DNA from: RGIG6374 sp045600965
Lineage (GTDB): Bacteria > Bacteroidota > Bacteroidia > Bacteroidales > UBA932
Direction: 5' to 3'
Assembly: GCA_045600965.1 (NCBI GenBank)
Contig: JAZRYW010000050.1
Span: forward strand, 1-64,000
DNA length: 64,000 nucleotides
Below the pieces are notes generated by a model. That model was not told the origin of the DNA. It saw nothing but the letters and a program-made list of their open reading frames with translations, and searched no databases. Made by a program: the position numbers and the translations under genes. Each line of letters starts with the position of its first letter. Within the stretch, counting starts at the first letter, position 1. Of this stretch, positions 17,479-24,629 are shown piece after piece.

Positions 17479-18708
17479 ATGGACTCTCCTATCTTCACGC
17501 CCGTGACAATCGGGCCGGTAACATTGCGCAACAGGGTGATACGCTCTGCCGCATTCGAGAATATGGCATACGGCAACAGCCCTTCGAAGGACCTGTTCGA
17601 CTATCATACGGCCGTTGCGCGCGGCGGCGTCGGAATGACCACCCTCGCCTACGCCTCTGTGGCAAGGTCAGGGCTCTCTTTCGACGGGCAACTGTGGATG
17701 AGGCCTGAGATAGTCCCCGGTCTGAAGAAGATAACGGATGCCGTTCACGCAGAAGGGGCGAAGGCATCCATCCAGCTCGGCCACTGCGGGAATATGACTC
17801 ACCGCGCCACCTGCGGCTGCACTCCGGTCGGGGCTTCATCAGGGTTCAATCTCTACTCACCCACCTTCGTCAGGGGCCTCAGGCGTGATGAGATAATGCA
17901 GTTGGTGAAGGATTTCGGCACCGCAGTCGGGCTCGCCCGGGATGCGGGTTTCGACTGCGTCGAGATTCACGCCGGACACGGCTACCTCATCAGTCAGTTC
18001 CTTTCGCCCTACACCAACCACCGCCACGATGAGTTCGGAGGCTCTTTGGACAACAGGATGCGTTTTATGAGAATGGTCATCGGGGAGGTTATGCGGGTTG
18101 CCGGTAACGATATGGGAGTGATAGTGAAGATGAATATGCACGACGGCTTCCGCAAGGGTATGCAGACAGACGAGTGCATCGAAGTGGCGAAGGAACTCGA
18201 AAGGCTCTCAGTCCACGCCATCGTACTTTCGGCAGGGTTTGTCAGCAAGGCGCCTATGGAGGTTATGCGTGGAGCGATGCCTCTCAAGACCCTTTCCTAC
18301 TATATGGATATGAGGAAGTTCTGGTGGCTCAAGGCCGGGCTTGGAATTGCCGGCAGGGCTATGATACCCACCGTCCCCTTCAAGGAGGCATATTTCCTCG
18401 AGGAGGCCCGAAAGTTCAGGGCCGCCGTGAAACTGCCTCTGATATATGTCGGAGGTCTGATATCGAAGGCCGCTATGGAGGAGGTGCTTGAAGCCGGTTT
18501 CCAGGGCCTGCAGGTTGCCCGTGCGCTGGTCCACGACACCGATTTCGTAAACAAACTGCACAGCGGTGAGATAGAGTGCAGCGGATGCAGGCATTCCAAC
18601 TACTGTATCGGCCGTATGTACACTCTTGAAATGAAGTGCCATCACTGCGTGGATAACCTGCCTGAAAAACTCCGCAGGGAGGTGGAAAAGGCCGAGAGGA
18701 CATTATGA
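17479..18708 (+). CDS. Old yellow enzyme family NADH:flavin oxidoreductase
   Basis: 409 residues. FMN-binding TIM barrel of the OYE family: FTPVTIGPVTLRNRVIRSA at the start, the active-site block EIHAGHGYLISQFLSPYTN, then HRHDEFGGSLDNR, and the phosphate-binding YVGGLIS and GLQVARAL. The C-terminus has five cysteines in a C-x2-C-x5-C-x10-C-x2-C pattern (CSGCRHSNYC, then CHHC), suggesting an Fe-S or zinc site like that of the longer 2,4-dienoyl-CoA reductases, but the NAD(P)H/FAD domains of those enzymes are absent. Starts 3 bases after the MMPL stop and overlaps the SDR gene by 4 bases. Substrate unknown. Confidence 0.85.
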   Translation: MDSPIFTPVTIGPVTLRNRVIRSAAFENMAYGNSPSKDLFDYHTAVARGGVGMTTLAYASVARSGLSFDGQLWMRPEIVPGLKKITDAVHAEGAKASIQLGHCGNMTHRATCGCTPVGASSGFNLYSPTFVRGLRRDEIMQLVKDFGTAVGLARDAGFDCVEIHAGHGYLISQFLSPYTNHRHDEFGGSLDNRMRFMRMVIGEVMRVAGNDMGVIVKMNMHDGFRKGMQTDECIEVAKELERLSVHAIVLSAGFVSKAPMEVMRGAMPLKTLSYYMDMRKFWWLKAGLGIAGRAMIPTVPFKEAYFLEEARKFRAAVKLPLIYVGGLISKAAMEEVLEAGFQGLQVARALVHDTDFVNKLHSGEIECSGCRHSNYCIGRMYTLEMKCHHCVDNLPEKLRREVEKAERTL

Positions 18709-19469
18709 ATGCTCTGATAACAGGCGGAAGTTCCGGAATGGGACTCGAATACGCACGGCAGCTTGCCGTGAAGGGCTGCAGGCTGCTCATTGTAAGCAAC
18801 CGTGAGGACGAACTGCAGCAGGCCCGAGGTATGCTCATATCCACATACGGCGCTGACGTGATTGCGCACTGCGCCGACCTTGCGGCCCCCGACGCCGCCG
18901 ATGCGCTCCACCGGTGGTGCGCGGGAATCGGTTTCATCCCTGACATCCTCATCAACAACGCGGGGATGTTCTTCTGGAAGGAACTCGAGCCGGCCGACCT
19001 GCCGCGTGCCGAAGCCATAATGCATCTGCATATGCACACGCCCACCCGGCTTTGCATACTTTTCGGTGACGATATGAAGAAACGCGGCTCGGGTTACATA
19101 CTCAATATGGCATCGATGGCAGCCGAACTGCCCGTCCCGGGCATCACGCTCTATTCAGCCACCAAGGCCTATCTGAAGAGCTTCGGCAAGTCGCTCCACT
19201 TTGAGATGCGCCCCTATGGGATCGGCGTCACGACCGTATGCCCCGCAGCCATCGCCACCCCCCTCTACAAGCTGAAGCCCAGCCTTATGGACTTCGGGGT
19301 GAAGATCGGTGTCATCAAGACTCCGCGATGGCTCGTAAAGAAGGCGCTCAAGGGGATGTTCAAGCGCCGCAGGTGCGTTGCGCCGGGATTTATGAACATA
19401 TATCTCCCTCCCCTGATAGCCATCCTGCCCCACCGGGCCGTCGACAGACTATGGAAAAGGTTCAGATAG
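18705..19469 (+). CDS. Short-chain dehydrogenase/reductase
   Basis: 254 residues with a classical SDR Rossmann fold: TGGSSGMG nucleotide-binding motif at 6-13, NNAG at about 83-86, catalytic Ser and the Y-x3-K motif (YSATKAYLKSF). The C-terminal portion is basic and hydrophobic and may touch the membrane. ATGA overlap with the OYE gene implies translational coupling; both may act on the same substrate, perhaps cargo of the MMPL exporter (inference). Confidence 0.88.
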   Translation: MNALITGGSSGMGLEYARQLAVKGCRLLIVSNREDELQQARGMLISTYGADVIAHCADLAAPDAADALHRWCAGIGFIPDILINNAGMFFWKELEPADLPRAEAIMHLHMHTPTRLCILFGDDMKKRGSGYILNMASMAAELPVPGITLYSATKAYLKSFGKSLHFEMRPYGIGVTTVCPAAIATPLYKLKPSLMDFGVKIGVIKTPRWLVKKALKGMFKRRRCVAPGFMNIYLPPLIAILPHRAVDRLWKRFR

Positions 19470-20179
19470 CGGCGGTGCTCAACCTCACGCCCGACTCGTT
19501 CTGCTCCCGGAGCAGGACCACCTCCGCAGAGGAGGCGGCCTTGCGTATGCTCCGTATGGCGGAAGAAGGGGTGGACATAATTGACATAGGTGCGGTCAGC
19601 ACCCGTCCCGGCGCCGGGTATGTAAACCCCGGGGAGGAATGGTCACGGCTCGAGAGCGTCATCACCAACCTTTCGCTCGGGAAGCCCTCACTTCCAGGAA
19701 ACATACGGATATCCATCGACACCACCCGCAGCGCAACGGTCAGAAAAGTTCACGGCCTTATAGGCGACATCATAGTCAATGACATATCCGCCGGAGAGGA
19801 TGACCCCCTTATGCTTTCCACTGCGGCAGAACTCGGCCTGACCTTCATAGCGATGCACCGAAGGGGCGATCCGCGTACAATGGACAGCCTCTGCGACTAT
19901 CCTCAGGGCGTAGTGAGGGCTGTCACGGACTATTTCAGGGATTTCGAGGCAAGGGCTGCGGAGGCCGGTCTGAAAGACTGGATACTCGACCCGGGATTCG
20001 GATTTGCCAAGACCGACAGGCAGAACATCGAACTGCTTGAGAATCTGGGCGTCTTCCTTCAGTTCGGGCGTCCCGTCCTGGCAGGAATTGCCGACAAGCG
20101 CTTCACTCACGGACGCACAAAAGAATTCGAGGCCCTCGCCATTCGTAACGGAGCCTCGATAATCAGGATTCACTTATAG
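19451..20179 (+). CDS. folP: Dihydropteroate synthase-like protein, shortened
   Basis: 242 residues starting at an ATG inside the end of the SDR gene (19-base overlap). DHPS pattern: LNLTPDSF, DIIDIGAVSTRPGAG, ISIDTTRSATV, IIVNDISAG, MHRRGDPRTM and LDPGFGFAKT. DHPS joins p-aminobenzoate to the pterin pyrophosphate in folate synthesis. The C-terminal region is odd: where known enzymes have an SRKS loop plus about 15 residues (including a GTT segment), this one reads ADKRFTHGRTKEFEALAIRNGA. It is therefore shorter than the usual 265-285 residues. It could be a divergent true FolP or a paralogue with another role. Confidence 0.7.
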   Translation: MEKVQIAAVLNLTPDSFCSRSRTTSAEEAALRMLRMAEEGVDIIDIGAVSTRPGAGYVNPGEEWSRLESVITNLSLGKPSLPGNIRISIDTTRSATVRKVHGLIGDIIVNDISAGEDDPLMLSTAAELGLTFIAMHRRGDPRTMDSLCDYPQGVVRAVTDYFRDFEARAAEAGLKDWILDPGFGFAKTDRQNIELLENLGVFLQFGRPVLAGIADKRFTHGRTKEFEALAIRNGASIIRIHL

Positions 20180-20191
20180 GAAAACCTCGTC

Positions 20192-21175
20192 CTATTCCCA
20201 CTCTATGGTGCCTGTAGGCTTGGGAGTGAGGTCGAAGAGCACGCGGTTCACTCCGGGCACCTCGGCGGTGATGCGGCGGGTGATGTGGCAGAGAAGTTCG
20301 AAAGGCACATCCTCCACGGTTGCGGTCATTGCGTCACGGGTGTTGACGGCACGGATGATTACCGGCCAGTCATAGGTACGCCTGCCATCCTTCACGCCGG
20401 TTGACTTGAAGTCGGGAACCACGGTGAAATACTGCCATACCTTGCCTTCCAGGCCGTTCTTTGCAAATTCCTCACGGAGTATGGCGTCGGAAGAGCGGAC
20501 TGCTTCGAGACGGTCGCGGGTGATTGCGCCGGTGCAGCGGACGCCGAGCCCGGGGCCGGGGAAGGGCTGACGGAACACCATATTGTCAGGAAGGCCGAGA
20601 GCCTTGCCGACCACTCTCACCTCATCCTTGAAGAGAAGTTTGATGGGCTCCACCAGTTCGAACTTGAAATCGTCGGGAAGGCCGCCGACATTGTGATGTG
20701 ACTTGACGCCGTCAGATTCGAGAATGTCGGGGTAGATGGTGCCCTGCGCGAGGAATTCGATGCCATCCAGCTTGCGGGCCTCCTCCTCGAAGACGCGGAT
20801 GAACTCGCCGCCTATGATCTTACGCTTCTTCTCGGGATCCTCCACGCCTGCCAGCGCGTCCAGGAAACGGTCAACGGCATCGACATATATCAGATTGGCA
20901 TTCATCCTGTTGCGGAAAACATCGACAACCTGTTCGGGTTCTCCCTTGCGCAGGAGCCCGTGATTGACGTGAACGCAGACCAGCTGACGGCCGACCGCCT
21001 TTATCAGCAGCGCTGCGACCACCGAGGAATCCACACCGCCCGAAAGGGCCAGGAGGACCTTGCGGTCACCCACCTGCCTGCGGATTTGGTCTGTCTGTTC
21101 GGAAATGAATTGTTCTGCGAGTTCCTGAGTGGTTATGCGGACCATATTCTCAGGGCGGATGTCTGTATTTGCCAT
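20192..21175 (-). CDS. guaA: GMP synthase ATP-pyrophosphatase subunit (no amidotransferase domain)
   Basis: 327 residues from the ATG at 21175. Contains the PP-loop SGGVDSS (45-51) and the full GuaA C-terminal part: FLAQGTIYPDILES, FRQPFPGPGLGVRCTG and the C-terminal PTGTIEWE. It converts XMP to GMP using ATP and ammonia. The N-terminal glutamine amidotransferase domain of the usual 500-residue GuaA is absent, and no separate GATase gene is in the window. The frame continues to 21250, but a perfect -7 box (TATATTTG, 21203-21196) lies in that extension, supporting the chosen start. Confidence 0.88.
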   Translation of the reverse strand: MANTDIRPENMVRITTQELAEQFISEQTDQIRRQVGDRKVLLALSGGVDSSVVAALLIKAVGRQLVCVHVNHGLLRKGEPEQVVDVFRNRMNANLIYVDAVDRFLDALAGVEDPEKKRKIIGGEFIRVFEEEARKLDGIEFLAQGTIYPDILESDGVKSHHNVGGLPDDFKFELVEPIKLLFKDEVRVVGKALGLPDNMVFRQPFPGPGLGVRCTGAITRDRLEAVRSSDAILREEFAKNGLEGKVWQYFTVVPDFKSTGVKDGRRTYDWPVIIRAVNTRDAMTATVEDVPFELLCHITRRITAEVPGVNRVLFDLTPKPTGTIEWE

Positions 21176-21195
21176 ATCGTATTCGTTTTGATGCG

Positions 21196-21231
21196 CAAAT
21201 ATAGAAAACTTCGCAAAACAAGTTATCTTTG
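21196..21231. promoter_or_regulatory. Compact divergent promoter between guaA and SPFH gene
   Basis: TATATTTG on minus (21203-21196) and TATCTTTG on plus (21224-21231) face outward with 20 bases between them. Starts of translation are at 21175 and 21255. The -33 boxes are weak. Same geometry as at 14.36 kb and 48.55 kb. Confidence 0.55.
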
Positions 21232-21254
21232 TGGAAACAAAAAAAGGCAACGCT

Positions 21255-22085
21255 ATGAAAAAAGTTCATTTCATCTCACTGGGCAGCGCAATCATCATCA
21301 TCCTGGTGATGGTTTCCTGCTGCACCACCATCGACTCCGCATCAGTCGGTATCCGTTTCAAGAAATGGTCGTCCAACGAAAACCTGCGCGGCGGTGTGGA
21401 AGGCACCTGCAAGGGATGGGTATGGTTCAACCCCATCACGGAGCAGATATTCGAATACCCGACCTACGTCCAGCGTCTGACATACGATCCGTTCACCGTC
21501 AACCCCAAGGACGGTTCGATATTCTCCATGACCCCCACCCTGGCCTATCAGATTGATGAAAGCAAGGTTACGGAAATCTTCATCAAATACCGAAAGCCCG
21601 TGCGCGACCTCGAGCGGGGCTATATAAACACCTGCATATTCGAGGCCTACCGCACCTGCGCCAACAACTACACTTCCGACGAACTGATGGCCAACCGCGC
21701 CCGTTTCGAGACGGAGGTCCGCTCGCGCCTTGACGAATCGATGTCGCAGGAAGGATTCATCGTGCGTGAGTTCACCACCAAGATCGATCCGCCCGCATCA
21801 CTCACAGAGGCCATCAATGCCAAGAACGAAGCCACCCAGAATGCTCTCAAGGCTGAAAACCGCGTGAAGGAGGCCGAGGCCGAGGCGAAGATCGCCATAG
21901 CGAAGGCCGAAGGCGAGGCACAGGCCCTGAAGATTCAGGGTGACGGCGAAGCCTACTACAACAGGGTCGTGGCCGCATCCCTCAACGACCTTCTGGTGCG
22001 ACAGTACGCCGTAGAGAAATGGAACGGAGAACTTCCCACCTACAACGGTGGCGGAGCCCTTCCATTCCTGAACATAACAAAATAG
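21255..22085 (+). CDS. SPFH/Band 7 (prohibitin-like) lipoprotein
   Basis: 276 residues. N-terminal hydrophobic segment ending in a lipobox-like MVSCC (residues 19-23). Residues 30-185 form an SPFH/Band 7 domain (SVGIRFKKWS, then RDLERGYINTCIFEAYR). A long Ala/Glu/Lys coiled coil follows (about 185-235, NAKNEATQNALKAENRVKEAE). Such proteins assemble into membrane-associated rings and organise membrane domains or protease partners. Here lipid modification would put the domain outside the cytoplasm. No NfeD partner is adjacent. Confidence 0.82.
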   Translation: MKKVHFISLGSAIIIILVMVSCCTTIDSASVGIRFKKWSSNENLRGGVEGTCKGWVWFNPITEQIFEYPTYVQRLTYDPFTVNPKDGSIFSMTPTLAYQIDESKVTEIFIKYRKPVRDLERGYINTCIFEAYRTCANNYTSDELMANRARFETEVRSRLDESMSQEGFIVREFTTKIDPPASLTEAINAKNEATQNALKAENRVKEAEAEAKIAIAKAEGEAQALKIQGDGEAYYNRVVAASLNDLLVRQYAVEKWNGELPTYNGGGALPFLNITK

Positions 22086-22122
22086 GAAGTTGTTCGTCTT
22101 TATTAAGAATTCAAGTTTCGTT

Positions 22123-22926
22123 ATGAAAGCATTCATTACATTCGCCGCCGTTCTGGCAGCCTCATTCTCCAGCCTTTTGTCCTGCTTCCCCAGCAATACG
22201 TCAGCGGAGTCGGGCAAGGTGTTCGAAAAGGAGTACACTTTCGGATATTTCAATGAAATCAAGGTCGGGAGCGCCTTTGAGGTGAACCTTGTCAAGGGCG
22301 ACACCTACAGGGTGTATGTCTCCGTCCCCGAAGCGTTCGAGAAGAGTCTCGTCGTCAAGGTCAACGGGGAAGAACTGACCGTAAGGATGAAGGACGGCTT
22401 CAATGTCAGGAAGTTCTCCTTCAGGGATCTGAAATTCAAGGCCACGGTCACGGTTCCCGAATTCAAGGAAATAGAACTGTCAGGCGCGTCCGAACTCTTC
22501 TGCAACGATACCTTCAACGGCAGTGAAGTATATGTCGGATGTTCCGGCGCAAGCCACGTGGAAAAGCTCTGCTTGAACTGCAACTCCCTTGATATAGAGT
22601 GTTCAGGGGCATCCAGGGTCAGGATTGAGGCCAACTGCCACGAGGCCGATGTCGAATGTTCCGGCGCAAGCAAAGTCATACTTGAAGGCTCCGCCGACAA
22701 ATTTGAGATAGAATGCTCGGGTGCATCCTCCTGTGACGCTGAAAAGTTCGAAGCGCACAGAGTGTCCGTGGACAACTCCGGCGCTTCGTCTTCTACGGTC
22801 TTCGCTCTGGAGGCTATGAAGGTGGAACTCTCCGGCGCTTCAACCTGCCGCTACAGGGCGGGCGTGAACACAAACCTCAACGTCATCGAGATCTCCGGGG
22901 CGAGCTCCCTCAAGAGAATCGATTAG
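22123..22926 (+). CDS. DUF2807 (head GIN domain) repeat protein
   Basis: 267 residues from the ATG at 22123, with a signal peptide and likely lipobox (SFSSLLSC). Typical Bacteroidota DUF2807 protein, predicted to form a right-handed beta-helix. The second half has a recurring SGAS turn, seven or eight times at intervals of about 20 residues (ELSGASELF, GCSGASHVE, ECSGASRVR, ECSGASKVI, ECSGASSCD, NSGASSST, ELSGASTCR, EISGASSLK). Probably a surface or periplasmic structural protein. Its stop overlaps the stop of hisS on the other strand (TTAG). Confidence 0.85.
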   Translation: MKAFITFAAVLAASFSSLLSCFPSNTSAESGKVFEKEYTFGYFNEIKVGSAFEVNLVKGDTYRVYVSVPEAFEKSLVVKVNGEELTVRMKDGFNVRKFSFRDLKFKATVTVPEFKEIELSGASELFCNDTFNGSEVYVGCSGASHVEKLCLNCNSLDIECSGASRVRIEANCHEADVECSGASKVILEGSADKFEIECSGASSCDAEKFEAHRVSVDNSGASSSTVFALEAMKVELSGASTCRYRAGVNTNLNVIEISGASSLKRID

Positions 22927-24272
22927 GACAGTTCCTCTGCAAGGGAATCCGCTGAAACCTGTCGCTGCTCGCCGCTCGACAGGTTTTTCAGTGTAACACA
23001 ACCCGCCGCGAGTTCATCACCGCCCACAATGGCAAGATAAGGTATCGCCTTGCGGTCGGCATATTCGAACTGCTTCCTGAGCTTGGCATTCTCGGGATAT
23101 ATCTCACAGCCGATTCCTGCGGCACGCAGGTTTTTCATAAGTCTGAGGCAGAAGTTTCTCTCCTCCACGCCCATATTGGTGAACAGCACCCTGACTCCGG
23201 CAACGGCATCCTTGGGGAACCTGTCAAGGCCTTTGAGGACATCGTAGATGCGGTCGGCTCCGAAGGATATGCCCACACCGGACATACCGGGAAGGCCGAA
23301 AATGCCTGTCAGGTCGTCGTAGCGTCCGCCTCCGCAGATGCTGCCTATCTCGAAATCGAGAGCCTTGACCTCGAATATCGCTCCGGTGTAGTAGTTCAGT
23401 CCGCGGGCCAGGGAAAGGTCCATCTCCACCTTCTGTGAGATGCCTGCGGCATCGACGAGGCAGAAGAGTTCCTCAAGTTCCGCCAGGCCCTTGAGACCTG
23501 TCGTGGAGGACGCAAGGACGCCCTTCATCACCTCCATCTTGGAGGCCGTCGTACCGCTGAGGGTCAGGACAGGTTCGATGACCGCTATCTGAGCGGCGCT
23601 CAGGCCGCGTGAAGAGAGTTCCTCCTTCACCGCATCGAGGCCTATCTTGTCCATCTTGTCTATGGCCACGGTGACATCGATGAGCTTGTCGGGGCAGCCG
23701 GCCACTTCAGCAAGGCCGGAAAGTATCTTGCGGTTGTTGACCTTGATGCATACATTCACGCCGAAACGCCCGAAGACCATATCGACCATCTGTATCATCT
23801 CGAGTTCGTTCACCAGACTGGGGCTGCCTATCACATCCACGTCGCACTGGTAGAATTCGCGGTAACGGCCCTTCTGCGGTCTGTCGGCGCGCCATACGGG
23901 CTGCATCTGACAGCGTTTGAAGGGGAAGGCCAACGAGTCCCTGTGCTGCACCACGAAACGGGCGAAGGGAACGGTAAGGTCATAGCGCAGGCCCTTCTCG
24001 CACACTTTCATTGAAAGGGCGTTGCTGCCCAGCGAGAAGTCTGCGTCGGCGAATGCGTCGCCGGAGTTCAGAATCTTGAAGAGGAGCTTGTCCCCCTCAT
24101 CACCATACTTGCCCAGCAGCGTGGAGAGGTTCTCCATAGCCGGAGTCTCGATGGGCGAGTAGCCGAAGAGCTTGAATACGGATCGTATTGTGTCGAAAAT
24201 ATAGTTGCGGAGGGCCATCTCAGCCGGTCCGAAATCACGTGTCCCCTTTGGTATCGAAGGTTTCTGAGCCAT
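22923..24272 (-). CDS. hisS: Histidyl-tRNA synthetase
   Basis: 449 residues from ATG 24272 (alternative 24290). Class II synthetase: motif 1 region near the N-terminus (KGTRDFGPAEMALRNYIF), motif 2 (QMQPVWRADRPQKGRYREFYQCD), the histidine-specific RGLNYYTGAIFEV, motif 3 near GVGISFGADRIY, and a C-terminal anticodon-binding domain. Charges tRNA-His. It lies 7 bases behind a periplasmic HMA protein gene, making it the last gene of an apparent TonB receptor/HMA/hisS operon. Confidence 0.96.
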   Translation of the reverse strand: MAQKPSIPKGTRDFGPAEMALRNYIFDTIRSVFKLFGYSPIETPAMENLSTLLGKYGDEGDKLLFKILNSGDAFADADFSLGSNALSMKVCEKGLRYDLTVPFARFVVQHRDSLAFPFKRCQMQPVWRADRPQKGRYREFYQCDVDVIGSPSLVNELEMIQMVDMVFGRFGVNVCIKVNNRKILSGLAEVAGCPDKLIDVTVAIDKMDKIGLDAVKEELSSRGLSAAQIAVIEPVLTLSGTTASKMEVMKGVLASSTTGLKGLAELEELFCLVDAAGISQKVEMDLSLARGLNYYTGAIFEVKALDFEIGSICGGGRYDDLTGIFGLPGMSGVGISFGADRIYDVLKGLDRFPKDAVAGVRVLFTNMGVEERNFCLRLMKNLRAAGIGCEIYPENAKLRKQFEYADRKAIPYLAIVGGDELAAGCVTLKNLSSGEQRQVSADSLAEELS

Positions 24273-24279
24273 TATTCCA

Positions 24280-24618
24280 CTATTTATCATTCTTGTCAGG
24301 GGCAGGCTTCTGAACTTCTTCAGCGCTGAATCCCTGTTTCACTATTGCAACTGCAAGCGCCTCCTTGTCGGTTTTGGAAGCATCATACTTGAACCATACG
24401 GTCCTGTCATCAAGATTGACCTTCAGGTCCTTCACGCCCTTTTCATAAGGGAGAAGGGCCTCGAGCTTCTTCACGCAGTTGGCGCAGTCGATGCTGGTTA
24501 TGAATGTAACCTCCTGAAGGTCAGCGGAAGCCTTCTTCTGCTGCTTCTGGGCCGATGCGGGGAAGGAAACGCCTGCCACAAGGAAAAGGGCAGCTGCAAG
24601 AGTCAAAAATCTTTTCAT
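24280..24618 (-). CDS. Exported heavy-metal-associated (HMA) domain protein
   Basis: 112 residues from ATG 24618 with a cleavable signal peptide (MKRFLTLAAALFLVAGVSFPASA). The rest is a single HMA domain with the metal-binding CxxC in SIDCANCVKKLEALL and a KVNLDDRTVWFKYD strand. Likely binds Cu or another soft metal in the periplasm and works with the TonB receptor encoded 11 bases upstream. Confidence 0.82.
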   Translation of the reverse strand: MKRFLTLAAALFLVAGVSFPASAQKQQKKASADLQEVTFITSIDCANCVKKLEALLPYEKGVKDLKVNLDDRTVWFKYDASKTDKEALAVAIVKQGFSAEEVQKPAPDKNDK

Positions 24619-24629
24619 ATCGTTGTATG

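Noticed and set aside
22480..22910. Short repeated units as a possible DNA repeat array
   Set aside because: The repetition is at the protein level (SGAS turns) with varied codons, so it is a coding repeat.
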